DNA of 64,000 nucleotides from Ancylostoma caninum (GCA_037903475.1 JBAJFG010000591.1:682001-746000), one strand, 5' to 3'. Shown: positions 1 to 12,183, counted from the first letter of the stretch. Numbers and translations: made by a program. The notes: generated from the sequence alone by a model not told the origin.

Positions 1-46
1 ATCGAGCGTCTCTGCTGCATTGCAGCAGCCTACAATCAGTGGTTCC

Positions 47-320
47 CAGTGGCGGACGCAGAAAGTGGGCGGGAGGGGGGGGCGTGGGAAGAAAAGTGGG
101 GTCTCCGCCGTTTTGGGGACCCAGACGGAAAATAAAATTAATAACAATATTAATTATAATAATAAACAATAAATAAAAAATATATTAAAAATAATAATAA
201 AAATAAACAATTAAAAATAAACTAACACAAGATTTTTATTTGTATTGTAAAGTAATTTCGAAAATTTGGCGACCCATTCTCGGGGGGGGGCGCGCGCCCC
301 CCCCCCTGCGTCCGCCACTG
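47..320. mobile_element. hAT-like MITE, copy 1
   Basis: A 274-bp AT-rich element with inverted ends CAGTGGCGGACGCAG and CTGCGTCCGCCACTG. It is flanked by a perfect 8-bp duplication, GTGGTTCC, at 39-46 and 321-328. An 8-bp target duplication and CAGTGG-type ends are hallmarks of the hAT superfamily. There is no coding capacity, so it is non-autonomous. G and C runs sit just inside the ends and the core is almost pure A/T. Related copies lie at 38015-38284 and 39551-39797. Confidence 0.85.
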
Positions 321-600
321 GTGGTTCCCCATCAATACCCGACCATGATGACCTAGTTTATTACGCTCATCTATAGCTCCAGAATTGTCGGTGTAAAATT
401 CAACAATGTCAGATATGACAATCAAATCATACAAGTTTTCAATTAGCATTTAATCGCCCGCAATGGTTGTCACTCTTACCAAGTCGGAAGCTCCAGGATA
501 TTCTTGATCATGCGATAGGCTGGATTAGCACAAATTCTTCTAACCAGGGAATGATACTAGGCGGGTCCGACAACTCGTAATGAGATGGACATATACTGTC

Positions 601-960
601 GAATTCAATTTTCGATGCTGATCTCAAATCCGTCTTCCTTATCTGCTGCGGTGTTCTCTCTGAAGAGTTACGTGGCATGATTTAGGCTTGCTCAAGGCAC
701 CCAAAATTTCGCTTCTTGCATGTATTTTGCCAAGAGATCGCGGGAACTTATCTGGATGCAAGAGAATTTCATTAGCATGCTTTAATTTTAATTAGTTGAC
801 ATGTATGGAATAGTTTTCGCGCATATTTATAGCACAATATAACTCGAAAGTCAGATTTGGCCAATCTAAACAAGCTGAGATTATGCAGCGTAACTCCTCA
901 CAGAGAACTCCGCAGCAGATAAGGGGAATGGATTTGAGATCAGCATCGAAAGCTGAATTC
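601..960. repeat. Long imperfect inverted repeat (foldback)
   Basis: The stretch 601-700 is repeated in reverse complement at about 865-960. Both arms carry GAATTC, TTTCGATGCTGATCTC and TTATCTGCTGCGG in the matching order. The loop is about 165 bp. No open frame of interest is present. It is likely a non-autonomous foldback element; the termini and target duplication are not clear. Confidence 0.7.
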
Positions 961-1100
961 AACGCTATACATTTCATTACAAGTGGTTGGACCCCCTAGA
1001 ATCCTTCCCTGATAAGAGACCTTGTTGCAAGAAATGGTATTCGTTCCGCAGGGCTCTGATATCTTCTTTTCACCACTTAGACATATTTTAAACCTCGGCT

Positions 1101-1210
1101 TGGATGCATCATTGAGATTACCCAGGGCAAACGTGCTGACGCCCATGTCAACGACGGGTAATTTTGTGGGGTGTCCGCACGATTACCCCGAGTAATCTCA
1201 ATGATAGCGC
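1101..1210. repeat. Small palindromic repeat, family GGATGCAT, copy 1
   Basis: Starts with GGATGCATCATTGAGATTAC and closes with its inverted counterpart GAGTAATCTCAATGAT. A diverged second copy is at 4113-4222. The short length and terminal symmetry suggest a MITE. Confidence 0.55.
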
Positions 1211-3440
1211 CAACTACCCCTTGTTGTGCTCTTAGAGGTGTGAATAGAAGAGTAGAAGAGCACAAGCACAACACATATATCGAAGTAAACAAAATTAATT
1301 AAATCAAGTTTTTGGGCATGTTCTTGGTCAAGCTGCATTGATGGATCGATCCCTAATTATGATTACTTTGTGAGATCATGTGTTCTGACCACAAAAATCA
1401 AAAGTTTCAAAAGTTACAAGCCATGATAGTGAAACCCACTCCTCGTTAAGTGGTCACTTGCTCGCGGTTAAACTTCACAAAACGGCAGAAGGTACACAAA
1501 AAGCAAAGTGAGGTACACATTAGACAATCGGTATCTCTATTCCTGGTAGCCGCACCATCAACCTATTTTGGTATTCATTTGCTGTGGCTTCGTTTTCAAA
1601 ATTGGCCGAAAATTGAACTTTCTTCTGGCTACGGTGAAATTTTGGTTGAGTTAATTTAAATTTCCAGGCGCGTTCCATTTTCACATCGAGATTGCAAAGA
1701 GGTTTCAATGCCTGCTCTTTTGCGTCCTCGATTAAGCAGTAAGGGATGTTTCGCGTAGGGAAATTTTGTTACTACTTGTTTAAATAACTAATTACCTTTT
1801 GTAGCCGTTCATTTACAATCATTATAAATGAGAGAAACCATATATGTACATTCAGTTCAAAAAAATTGAAAAACGTGCAAGAAAATGAAATCCTTGAATT
1901 TTGGACATGGACAAGAACAAATATGTAGCCGCCGCTTGTCGCCTAGTTTGTATAATTTAAAAACAGTTTCCGATCTATGCTAACATTGATTAATATGTAT
2001 TTTTCATTGCACTTCAGATGTGATTTTAAAAGTAGAAGAAGATATGCATGATTTTGAGATTGGGGATATGTCTCGGGGGAATTTTTGAAATTGTTTCCTG
2101 AATTTATATAGTAGCTCCCTCTAAAAAAACTCCCTTTCTCAGCTAGACTGCGAAGATGACTTGAATATCACCTCCAAGTTCCAAAGATACAATCTTCAGT
2201 CTTGTCAAGCTTTACCTTGTTTTCTTGCTGCAAAACAGTTTGTGGTTGAAATCAAGGATTAGGAACGTCATTTAAACCCTTTGATTTTGGTGCTCTCAGC
2301 CTTCAACTACTTTTGATCGTCCATCTATGTTTGTGTCCATCAATTGGTCTCTCTTAAAACGCCGTCCAGTTTCAAGTTCATTTCCATTTTCCCTGTTTCA
2401 TTTATTGTCGCCCCACTTTTGAAACAATGCTTAGTCAAGATTTTTATCAGTTGAATTTATTTTGAAGCCTCGAATTGGGCGTTAAAATAAATGGAAGAAT
2501 TTGAGTTTGAACTGATGTTGAGTTTATTGTCGTCTACGTTTTGTTTATCATCCACAGACTCCACAGACTCCACAGTTATTACAGGTTTGGAGTAACTCGT
2601 TCAGATTGGGGTGGCTTCCTTGCAGTAAATGATACTGGCAACTTTCGTGCGCTCAACATCGAACGTTAGTTTTTGTACTGAAAAGTAAAATTGATTTAAA
2701 GATTTTATTGTCGAATATAGGAGCTTTTCTCTCTAAGCGTTTTTCTGCCTTGTCTGTAGTTCACATTATACTTACCGTGCGAACACTGTTGTGGTTTGAA
2801 ATCTTCAAATTGCTAGTTCCAGTAGAATGCTTTCTTCTTGAAGGGGTTTTTACATAGCAACATTGCAAAGAATATGCCATGGCATTTCTGATGCCCGAAA
2901 TCATCTATTGTTTGCCTGCATAATCCCTCACTCGAACTCCGAATGTGTAAGAGAGCCAATTTCGGTTTCCAAGATTCAATTAGTACAAAAAATCATCCAA
3001 TGCTATTTCTATTTTCCTAATAAATCTATAATTTGAGTTAATTTATAGTGTGCAAATTGTTTAGGCTTGGATTAGTTTCTGCAGAGATGGAGGTTGTGCA
3101 CCTTTTCTTTCAGTAAAGTGAGTCTCAGGACTAATTTCGCTAGTGTTAGACGGGTGAAATCAAGTAGGAGTCCTCCTTTTCTGGATTTTGGAGTCTTTTT
3201 GCTATAAAAACAAAAACTAACATAAATTGTTTTTTTTTCTACTATTTATTATTCACTGCATTCGAAAAATCTTTCCAGTTATTATAAGTAATGGCAATTC
3301 TGTAAGGAAGTGAGCGGTACAGCTTAAAAACCAGTATTATAATGTACAGTAATTCCGTGTTCTTGTATCTTCATGTCGAACTTCTTCGTGTCAAAATATC
3401 CAAATGTTAGAATCTTTATAAAATTCTATGTAATACTCCT
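1211..3440. other. No gene seen; upstream region of the TOLLIP gene
   Basis: AT-rich DNA with stop codons in all frames and no recognisable protein similarity. It would contain the promoter of the gene starting at 3449, but no specific element can be assigned. Confidence 0.5.
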
Positions 3441-3445
3441 TTCAG
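3440..3445 (+). other. Putative SL trans-splice acceptor of the TOLLIP gene
   Basis: TTTCAG lies only 3 nt before the start codon at 3449, too close for an upstream coding exon. This fits a spliced-leader acceptor. Confidence 0.5.
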
Positions 3446-3448
3446 GCT

Positions 3449-6400
3449 ATGTCTTCTCAATCAGTTGCGGACAGAAGAAGGCAGGTTGGAACTTGGCTTA
3501 TCACATTTCTGTTTGTTGCTAGGCATGCTTAACAGTGTGATAGAGTCTTTGAAGTTCTGCCAGAAAATCGACAAAACAAAATAGAAAAGGCGAAAGGAAC
3601 GAACTTCAAAAATTGTCATTACTTGATTATCATCACTACTTTGGCGGAATTTTCATAACTAGTTTAACGACTTTGCTTAGGTCCTCGTTGGAGAGCTGCC
3701 ACCCGACTTTCTGCGACTCATCGTTCCAAGAGAACAGGAAGCAACATCTTTTCCACAGCAACAGGTTATCCGAGAATTTCCTAATATTTTATCTACCAAT
3801 GCACCCTAAATGTGCATCTGTTCGAATTTTTCTCTATGTATTCTATTGGTCTTTTCAAGCTTCTCTTTTCTCACTCAGCCCGACAGAGCTTTAGAAGGCA
3901 TCATTAGCGGTATTCTGAATTTCATTAGGGAGCAGCCCCTGCATCGCTGACCACTGCCGTCTGTTTTGCGGGCAAATAAATGATTTCGTTGCACTTCTCA
4001 GTTAAAATTAGTGGAATGTGCTAGGCCGCTCAAGTATTGTTTCAAAGTTGACCGTACTGCTTTTCGAAAACGAGATCGTCTGTTATGTATAGCCAATGTG
4101 TAGACCAGGGCCTGGATGCATAGTTGAGATTACCCAGGGTCAAAGTGTTGGCGTGCGTGTTAATAACGTGCAAGTTTGGGGTCATTTACACGTTTACCCG
4201 GGTAATTTCAACCATGCATGCGGCCGCAGAGGCGGCTCGTAGCTAAATAGCGATGGTTACATGTCATTCAACCAAGAAGTTCAGAAACATGAAGCATTTC
4301 ATAAATGCAGCTGAGCACTTTCTCTCACTACATTTTTCCGCTGAGTAGGGAAATAAGAAAGAAAAGTTGAAAATTTTGTCTTTATAGAAAGTAACACTGA
4401 AACAGCAAGAGAGGAAGGATCACCGAAAATAATAGTACAAAAGCATAAACAGGAAAACCGATCCGAAATGCTCAAAATGCTTTCTTAAGAAAGTTTAGAG
4501 AGAAGTAAAACTCAGGAGTGAAAGTATTTTTATTGAGCGTATCATTCACTAGAATACACGCTATAAATTAAGCAACTGCCGAACAGTAAAATTTCTTGTT
4601 CTCTATCATAAAAGATTGACGGAATATTTTTAAGAATAGAAAAAATGGTGACTATCAACTTTAAGAAATCTCAGTCGATGCCAGAAAATATTTCCATTAG
4701 ATGTTAGCTTGACATTAAGACATTAATTCACCATAGGAAAATGTCGACAAGTAAAGGTTTTCGCGCATTTTTATGTACGTACCCTATCAATAAGGTACAA
4801 AAGTTTTTAGCCTGCTGAAGGCGCTTTATTCTTTGGACATCATGTCCTGATGCTCAAAAAGGGCGGCTGTTTTGAGTAGATTTGGTTAGATTTTGATAGG
4901 TACATACGTATTTTCTTGGCCGTTGTAGTCATATATAATTTTAGGAGCTCTGGAAACTCTTCCTTTTTTATCTCTAGAACTTTGATGAGGGTCATATTAG
5001 TCTAGAGAGTCGTGCAAGAATTTTTAAGGATCCTTGTAGCAGGGAAATATCTGTTCTTTCCGCAAATAAAGCGGCGGTAAGTGGGCGAATTCATAGTTGT
5101 TTCCGCCAATTTCTTTTTTTTCTCAAGAAAGGGCATAGCGCTGCCAAAATTATTCCCGAAACGTTACTGGTAGTGGAACCCTCGAATCATTGCATTTTGG
5201 GAAACGATGGTGGTCAATGGCTTTGTCATAGTCAGAGGTGGGAAAATGAATGCAGAGTGCTATAAAAATGGAGAATCCCTGGAGACGCTTCTTTTGCTAA
5301 GGTCCAACACTAGAAATGCAGTTAAAACCTTGAGAGGAACTTTGCACTTGCTTATAATTGGCTGCAAAGCTAAAAACGCTGCTGCTGGGGGCCTTAGAGG
5401 GTGCGAGCAGAGCCCGAAAGTATGGAGTTTGTTTAAAGAGCATCTCTGGAAATCGTGAAATGAAAGCCAGAAGACAGTAATCATTTACTGAAAAAAAACT
5501 TCTGTGCTACGTATTCTAGTGCCTTTTTCGTCAAGTTTCCTAGGTGGGTCAGATTCTTCGAGTATGATAAGAGTCGTTTGCTCTCGAAAAGAAGGAAAAA
5601 TCCTCATTCAGATTTCCTATGTTGTCTTAGTGGTGCATCCTGCACCTTGAACCCCTACCCATTATCCGTTACCCTATCATTTATGGACCATTCCGGGTCG
5701 CGGAAAATCTTGAATCCACTCATCCTCGATACTGAGAGGGGTCTTGTGGTTAGCATCGAGTACTAGGAATTTGATTAAGTCTATTCGTCTTTAGAAATTC
5801 CTATTTAACAGTCTTGCTATATTTGTATAAAGTTATAATATGTACTTTGCTATTGGCACCAATCAGCTCAATGTCCTCAAAAACTATGCCACCATGTTGC
5901 ACTTCAGAAATGCGAAAAGGTACTGTTTTTATGGGATTACTTAGAAATCAGATTAAGTTTGCACCACATCTACATACATATTCTATGAATTGCATTGCTC
6001 CTGTGTCTTTCATAGTAGAAAAATCATTGTTCCGCTATACACATGATTAGATGGATGGATTATAGGATTTTAGGACTTGCAGGAATTGTTAGAATCAAGC
6101 GCCTCGATTAGGGAGCTTATGAGTTAACGGCGAATTTTGGAAAAAGAGTCTGAAGACATCTACTGTCATCTTAAGATTATATAGCTAGGATTCATTGAAA
6201 AGGGAAGATTCACTATGAAGGTGTTGATTGGAGATTTGCTGGGTTCCGTCAGCCTAATGTCGAAGAATGATGCTCGCGTTTATGGAGTAATACCCAGTTC
6301 AAAGGAGAAGCGATATACTACATAGTAGTAGTTGATACAACAACTCTATAGATCTACTCATTATTTATTTATTCATTGCAAATCTCTCAGGACCTGTGGA

Positions 6401-7977
6401 GTGGATTTTATTATAGTACCACAGCTACGATTTTTAAAATTTCTTCTCTATCCGTGATTGATGAATTTTTGAAGGAAATCATAAAAGTTAATAGATCCTT
6501 ATTCAGTTGGTGTACGCTGGCGGCAGCTTTGTTCCTCCAAACACCCGAGGACGTGTGTCGATCACGATTGCTGACGCGAATCTTGTTCGAAACTACGGAA
6601 TAGTGAGAATGGATCCTTATTGTAGGTCAGGATTGGTCGCTATTTTTGGGATTTACGGGAGACAGATAAAGCTGCCTGTTCACATTGTTGATTCTTACAG
6701 ATTACGCGTTGGTCATGCCGTTTTTGAAACGCAAACGAAGTTGAGCGGTGGCCGAAGTCCGGTCTGGAACCGTACTGTACACGCATACTTGCCTAACGGA
6801 GTTGAAAGCATCTATATCCAGATATTTGATGAGGTTAGGGTTCCTTTCTTTTTCTCCAGCAACAGCAGTACCGCATTTCAGTTCGAAAAAGTAATCCCGA
6901 TAATTTCTGCACTTTATTTCAGTATTTTTTGACTTTTTATCTGTTGTTTTTGTTCATCTGGGGCTGTTGGTCGCTAAATTTGAAGTTGGATAATCGAAGA
7001 CGTCGTTTTTTTTTGGGTGTTGGAAACCGTAACAGTTGTGAAGGGAAGTCTTATGCGTGACATTTTCCAGAAGGAGCAGAATTCACAATACATTAACATG
7101 ATTACAAGTGAAATTCAAAAACGGCAAAGGATCAGAAACTAGCAAAGTTCCGGTTTTTTTTTTTCGTTTAAGAATTATTTCTCTCTACTTTCTCTCTTGT
7201 TGGTGCCTCTCTTCACCCTTGTCGGCAGCTTCCACCAATACATAGTGTGCAGGTGATTTGTTGCAGAAAGCCTTCGGTGCTGACGAATGCGTTGCTTGGG
7301 CCCATGTGATGCTGCCTCAGGCTATCTTCAGTGGGGAAACGATTGACGACTACTACCCCCTTAGCGGCCAACAGGTCAAATTTTTTTTCGTTAGCAGCAC
7401 TTTTCAAGCGGTTCTATGATTCCAATAGTTGATGTGTGCAATTTTCAAGGTTGGTGAAGTGTTCTTACTGTTTCAGGGTGAAGGAAAGGAAGGCATGCTC
7501 CACCTGATCATATCATTTGCCCCAGTTGATGCTACCGTCTCGGCAGCTGCTGTCTTACCCTCTACTGCTTCTCCTCCTTTGCCAGGTAGCGTATTCTATT
7601 CCATGACCGAAATTGTCCACTAACTAGCACACCAGCGGTGGTTCCCATCCGTTTCAGCCCCTTTTATGAATAGAATTTCCCTTATTTTCCCCGATGCTGG
7701 AGGTTGTTCTGCAAAGTTGCAACGAATATGACTAATTCATGGAAATCATTGCATATTTCGATAACGGGAATTTTCAGTAGAAATTACCGCAGAAGACACC
7801 AAAGAACTGGAAGCGATGTTCCCTGGAGTGGACAGGGAAGTGATTAGATGCGTTCTGGAAGAAAGCAGAGGTACTCACTCCCTATTTCCGACGAGAGGAT
7901 TGAATTTATGGGTGTCTCTTCCAGGTAATAAGGATGCGACCGTCAGCGCGCTCCTGGAGATGAGTAAAAATGAGTGA
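3449..7977 (+). CDS. TOLLIP: TOLLIP-like C2/CUE ubiquitin-binding adaptor
   Basis: Eight exons: 3449-3484, 3681-3764, 6507-6625, 6701-6833, 7267-7374, 7477-7585, 7778-7870 and 7925-7977, giving 244 aa (the human protein is 274). The phases all join. Exon 2 encodes the conserved N-terminal VLVGELPPDFLRL, the Tom1-binding region. A C2 domain spans roughly residues 50-160 with NYGIVRMDPYCR, followed by LRVGHAVFET and WNRTVHAYLPNGVES. The C-terminus is a CUE domain (about 200-240) with the MFP motif at 210-212 and the LL pair at 237-238, which bind ubiquitin. Family role: links ubiquitylated cargo and phosphoinositide membranes to endosomal sorting, autophagy and innate signalling. The first donor is a non-consensus GTTGGA. 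The 75-nt intron 6626-6700 has no stop and keeps frame. Intron 2 is 2.7 kb. The identity is firm; exon 1 rests on splice sites, phase and the adjacent acceptor. Confidence 0.93.
3765..6506 (+). other. Large second intron of the TOLLIP gene
   Basis: A 2.74-kb intron holding a palindromic repeat (4113-4222). An 83-codon open frame at 5207-5458 has no recognisable family, no splice context and no second supporting exon, so I do not call it a gene. Confidence 0.6.
4113..4222. repeat. Small palindromic repeat, family GGATGCAT, copy 2
   Basis: Begins GGATGCATAGTTGAGATTAC and ends GGGTAATTTCAACCATGCAT, its approximate inverse. It is related to 1101-1210 over both ends while the middle has diverged. 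Confidence 0.6.
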
Positions 7978-8851
7978 ACGGCGTGATTCTATGCAGCTTC
8001 CATTCTGGTGTATTCTCTTATATGCATGAATAACCAAGTCATTTATTTCTTGTGTTCTTTGATTTGTGATTACTCCACACAGTTGTGCATCTCTCCTGTG
8101 TATCACTCCAAAAGGGTAGACAATTATTGCTATTTTCCAGGTTGTTGTCCTTCTATGTTGTTTAGAATACATGTGTTGTGATTAGAAGTGTTGAAACGCG
8201 CACATTGTGCAGTGTGTGACGTTCCTAAAACAAGTCCAATGGATGCCTAGATTTCTGACAAATTCTTTGGCTAGAGGGAACCCAGCTAGTGCTCAAAATA
8301 TTTTCCTGAAGACCTCACACCTCTCGACAAGACGAAAAGAGCATTTGTATACGTTGTTAGAAAACAGTTGTGAAAATGCTTACCATTCGTTCTAGGGGTA
8401 GTTCCTGAGTCTCCCCAGCAGATCGCCCCACAGCTCCCGTAATTGAGCTTATGAGGTACCGGATTACAATCCTTCATCAATTCCTCTACTCAGCACTTCG
8501 ACACCGCTTAACTTAGTCTTTGTACAGGGAAGTAATTGTACAATATTTCAAGTGTTGACATATTTCGAACGTCTTAGGTGCTAGTTATGATGGCTTTACA
8601 GAAAACCATGTTTGTTTCAACCAGTGCCGTTGTCTATCAGTGTGCTTGAATTTCATGGAGATGAGGGTGATGAGGGGTTTGAAATATTTCTGCGACTGAA
8701 ATCAATCGTAATGTGAATGTTTTCACCATCTGTAGCCACCTACTGATTACATAAAAAATAGGGCAATGCAATTCTTACGGAAGTACCGGGAGTGCTGTAG
8801 AGCTATCTTTTTCTTGCGTGAATCGGATTTTTGAATCGGTTTCAAGATTGC
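7978..8851. other. 3' flank of the TOLLIP gene; no further gene seen
   Basis: Contains the presumed 3' UTR. No canonical AATAAA was found close to the stop. Short open frames here do not resemble any family. Confidence 0.45.
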
Positions 8852-8853
8852 TA

Positions 8854-9752
8854 TTAGGTTGGTCCGAAAGTTTTGCACCAAGATATTTTTTGGGATCTGG
8901 AATTCCATTGACTTTGAATCGAGATGCCAACACATGTGAACTGTAGGATACATCTGGCTGCGGCCGTACAATAGTCGCCAGACATCTCAAAGCGCTAGGT
9001 TACAGAAAACTGATGACGGATTGGGTCCCCACGAACTGGGTGCCTTGCAAGAGTGAGTGTGTGTCTGTCTTTGCTGCTGCGTGTATCCAGGAGGAACTTT
9101 CTTCGCCAATTCATTACTGGAGGGAGAGTTCTGTGCTGTATGTTAACCATATACGAGAGAAAAGATGACTCCCGCATGACAAACTTCTCCAGAACAGCCG
9201 AAAGGAGAAGTGCACGAAAGAAGATCTTTCTGTGTTGTTGGTGGAATTCCTGGGGAATGCTGTATCGAGAGCTGCTGAGACCTGGGTCACTGTGACTGCA
9301 TCCTCTCAACTACAGAAATTGGCTGACGCAGCTCGGCTGGAGCGGGGAAAAATGACCATGTTGCTCCGCTTCATGACAACGCCCGCCCTCACGTGGCAAA
9401 GCTTACCCGCCAAAAAATTGCGGAATTAGGTAGGAAAGTTCTACCACACCCTGCTTACTCTCCTGACTTGTCCTCATCTGAATGCCGTTTGCTCGGAGCC
9501 CTGAAGCTGTATCTACGGAAAAAAAAGACATTCAATGATTGAACCAAACCGAAAAGTGAGATTTCAAGTTTCTTTGACTCGCAGCTGACAGAGTTCTCCA
9601 CTTCTAGAACTGGTGATCTACTGCAGCGGTGGCTGCACCTTGTGGATCATGTTGGTGGTCATTTTGTTGATTGATATCTATTCACAATGAACCTAACATT
9701 CCTTGAAAAGAGTATGGAATTACATAGGTGCAAGACTTTCGGACCAACCCAA
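8854..9752 (+). mobile_element. Degenerate mariner transposon, copy 1
   Basis: 899 bp between TA dinucleotides (8852-8853 and 9753-9754). The ends are inverted: TTAGGTTGGTCCGAAAGT at the left, and at the right a sequence whose complement reads TTGGGTTGGTCCGAAAGT. The ends match over about 26 bp with two differences. The TA target and TTGG(T)-type ends, together with the transposase remnant, place it in the mariner family. The high end identity suggests a moderately recent copy, but the gene is broken. Confidence 0.9.
8950..9530 (+). pseudogene. Mariner transposase remnant
   Basis: Reading across frameshifts and stops gives IVARHLKALGY, then WVPHELGAL, later HDNARPHVAKLTRQKIAEL, then HPAYSPDL followed by LYLRKKKTFND. 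The HDNARPH block carries the second catalytic Asp of the mariner DDE/D triad, and HPAYSPDL the third (D,D34D spacing). Many in-frame stops make it non-functional. The N-terminal DNA-binding part is largely lost, in line with the 899-bp length (intact mariners are about 1.3 kb). Confidence 0.88.
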
Positions 9753-9758
9753 TAATAT

Positions 9759-10850
9759 CAGGTGCGTGCAAAAGTTCCGGGGCAGTTGCACCTAATTTTT
9801 CAAAACGCCATAACTTCACTCGGAGTCACCAATTTTGTTTAAAACAAAAAGCATTGGCATCTGCGTAGTGTTGCCAATGTGGCACAGCAAAGATTTTTCC
9901 AGAAACTAAAAACTTGACAGGTCTACACCTGTAATAGTGGCACACGTCGTTTTCGAGTAGGGTCTATTCATTGAAAGTTTTACAGCGGAAATAAAGCCAT
10001 AGAAGGTTGAAGTGGGGGTAGTCTGTTAGAGACATTACAAGGAATAATATAGGTTAGGCTGGAATTTCGAGGCATGAGTGGCCAACTCTTTATACGGTTG
10101 ACACTGCAACATGCTGGTTTGCATTATCTCACACCCGGATCAGGCATCATATTTTCACCTATGTAGACCCCATGCTTCAGAGTTTTCTCGTGATTACATT
10201 AGGGGAAGGAACCTACTACAGGTCCATTATTGTGCATTTGTTTGAAGGAAATTCATTGCAGATGAGTCACGTTGCTGACTGTGAAAGGGCAAAAATTTTT
10301 TTAAAAGAAGGTAGTCATGGCCCAGCCATTTTTAGGTGGATGGCAGCAGCCCGGACTTTGGGATTACCTTCTTCTATTGTCGTACATGACCCGTTCTCTA
10401 TGAACAATAACTATTCTTCCATGAAACGAATTGTTAGAAAGTCTGAAGATCGAATATCTGCAGGCTTCCCAGTCTGGACATTGGTGCTCTTCGCTCAACT
10501 CACCCAAAATCCATCTACTCACCTTCCTCTTCTTACCGACTTTCCTCAAGTGACGAGATATTGTTGACTAAATTCCACGTAACGTCTTGCGCATTTGCAC
10601 AAGGTCTAGTTCAACCTGCTCTTTCCTGGCGCCTTTGCGATGACCAAATCTCTGACCAACTTGTGAAGCATTTTCCAAGCTCTCATCTCCGCTCAGAATT
10701 CCTAGGAACCTTCGAGCACCTGGCCTTTCAGAGAAAATACCCTCCACGAAAGCATTATTGATGCCGTTGCAGGATATCCCAAACGCAAGGAGCAAAACGA
10801 CGTTGAACGGCGAAATACCACCAACTGCCCCGGAAAAATGGGTAGGAGAT
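9759..10850 (-). mobile_element. Second degenerate mariner-like element, adjacent to the first
   Basis: Starts only a few bases after copy 1. The left end carries GTGCAAAAGTTCCGGGGCAG and the right side near 10825-10840 carries its partial inverse, CTGCCCCGGAA. The outer right end is eroded, so its boundary is approximate. It encloses a reverse-strand transposase remnant. Confidence 0.6.
10361..10835 (-). pseudogene. Mariner transposase N-terminal half, inactivated
   Basis: On the minus strand the frame reads LLLAFGISCNGINNAFVEG, then SGDESLENA, a stop, then STISRHLRKVGK, WILGELSEEHQ and finally YDNRRR. These follow the mariner order: helix-turn-helix N-terminus, SGDESLE linker, second HTH (STISRHL), WVPHEL-like motif, and the YDNRRR block after the first catalytic Asp. 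The first catalytic region is corrupted and the C-terminal half is not recognisable. It belongs to a different mariner lineage from copy 1. Confidence 0.8.
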
Positions 10851-10869
10851 GTTTTATGCCACCACTATA

Positions 10870-11807
10870 CAGGGTGTGTGAAAAGTATTGACCGCCGTTT
10901 GTGACACATGAATTACATAGAGAATCGAAAATGGATAGAAGACCAAGTGTGACCGCTCTGTTGCCTAGAATCTCAACAACAATCTAAAACTAAGACATAC
11001 ATCTATTCAATCCGTTTCAACGCGATTTTTGCCAGTTGTCAATAGACAAGACGGGAGGAGACTCCACTACGGCGTTGCAGGCAGTCATCTTTGACTTGAT
11101 CCAGAGTTTTTTCTGAGAAGCTTTCGTGAAATGGAACAGTGCCAAGAAACAGCATATGCTAAGCCACCCACAAATCCACTAATGAAAAGTATCAGCTACT
11201 CCTGTCTGTGCGATGACTAGACTTTGTTTCCGTATTTGTTAACGGCGCAGAATAGGTTACTATCATTATCTGTGGTTCTAGCGCCAAAATCAGCATGCGA
11301 CCCAAAAATGGTACTCACCGGAAGCGCACTGCCCGTAGGATCAATTATAGGTCTATAAGTGGGACGTTCCTTTCCTGAGAAGATTTTTCTCTAGCTCACA
11401 ACGTAAAGACAGCGAAGGAGTTTTGCAGTATAAACCATTCTTGAACCATTCAGTTCCAAGTTGCTTCTCAGCTTACTCCTCCAGTTTCAAATCGTTGGAT
11501 CGTACCACGTGTACACTGTGGAGGAGCATGCATGTGCCACACCGGACCGCAGTAGGGAGTCGCATGTGGATCGTTCAGAAGAAACAAAGGATGAAATCCA
11601 CGACGGTCCCTACGGCGCATCACTTATGTCTTTCCTTGTGTTTTCTGCAGAGCTGCTCTCAAGGGTGAAGATGAAATTAGACGGACATAGTCTCACATTG
11701 TTCGCCATATTGTTTTCTGTATGCTTTGAAGAAACTCGTCACATTTATGCGGAATACTGAGGTTTTTACGAGCCATTTCAAGCGGTCAATATTTCTCACG
11801 CACCCTG
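10870..11807. mobile_element. 938-bp Tc1/mariner-like element with CAGGGTG ends
   Basis: Flanked by TA at 10868-10869 and 11808-11809. The left end CAGGGTGTGTGAAAAGTATT is mirrored at the right as CAGGGTGCGTGAGAAATATT, with inverted identity over about 27 bp. Several short frames inside are not recognisable as transposase, so it is non-autonomous or strongly decayed. The right flank carries a mariner fragment. Confidence 0.82.
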
Positions 11808-11811
11808 TACA

Positions 11812-11870
11812 TGAATACCGTTGCAGGATATCGCCAACGCGAGGAGCAAAACGACGTTGAACGGTGAAAT
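11812..11870 (-). pseudogene. Mariner transposase N-terminal fragment, second copy
   Basis: About 57 bp nearly match 10761-10818 (both contain GAGCAAAACGACGTTGAACG) and encode the same start region on the minus strand (NVVLLLA.AISCNGI). It is cut on one side by the CAGGGTG element and on the other by the CTCAGGTG foldback, so it is a relic of an element broken by two later insertions. Confidence 0.7.
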
Positions 11871-12183
11871 CTCAGGTGGAAAAATCCCAGTAGATTACGG
11901 GTGCTTTCGAGCAGATTTCGCTTATTTTTCGCCGAAATATTTCCCGATTTCGCCCGAAAATTACACGTAAATCTCCGAAAAATAAGCGAAATCCACTGGA
12001 ATTTACCCGAATTCCGCCCGAAAAATAAGCGAACTCTGCTGGAATATACGCGAAAATTGCTGCGACATCAACTGGTGCGACAAGTTGCAGCCACGCAGCG
12101 TTGCGCCGCTGTGAGCTCAGAGCAAAATTGCTGCACTCCGTCAAATATTTCCGGGTGCAGGTGGTATCATCGGCCACCTTTGA
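11871..12183. repeat. CTCAGGTG foldback repeat, copy A
   Basis: Starts CTCAGGTGGAAAAATCCCAG and probably ends at CCACCTTTGAG. The left 180 bp align to the reverse complement of 31919-32145. It contains direct and inverted units built on TTCCAGTGGATTTCGCTTAT and TTCGGGCGAAAT. The right part (about 12055-12183) is unrelated to the other copy, perhaps an internal insertion. Confidence 0.65.

Noticed and set aside
9053..9429. Small plus-strand protein frames (80 and 65 codons)
   Set aside because: Frameshifted segments of the mariner copy 1 transposase pseudogene.
10172..10567. 131-codon plus-strand frame
   Set aside because: It is antisense to the mariner transposase remnant (YDNRRR block at its right end).
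10762..10844. Exon-like plus-strand frame (GATATCCCAAACGCAAGG.., acceptor TTGCAG, donor GTAGGA), apparently duplicated at 11823
   Set aside because: The opposite strand encodes a mariner transposase N-terminus in both places; the plus frame is a shadow and the splice sites are coincidental.
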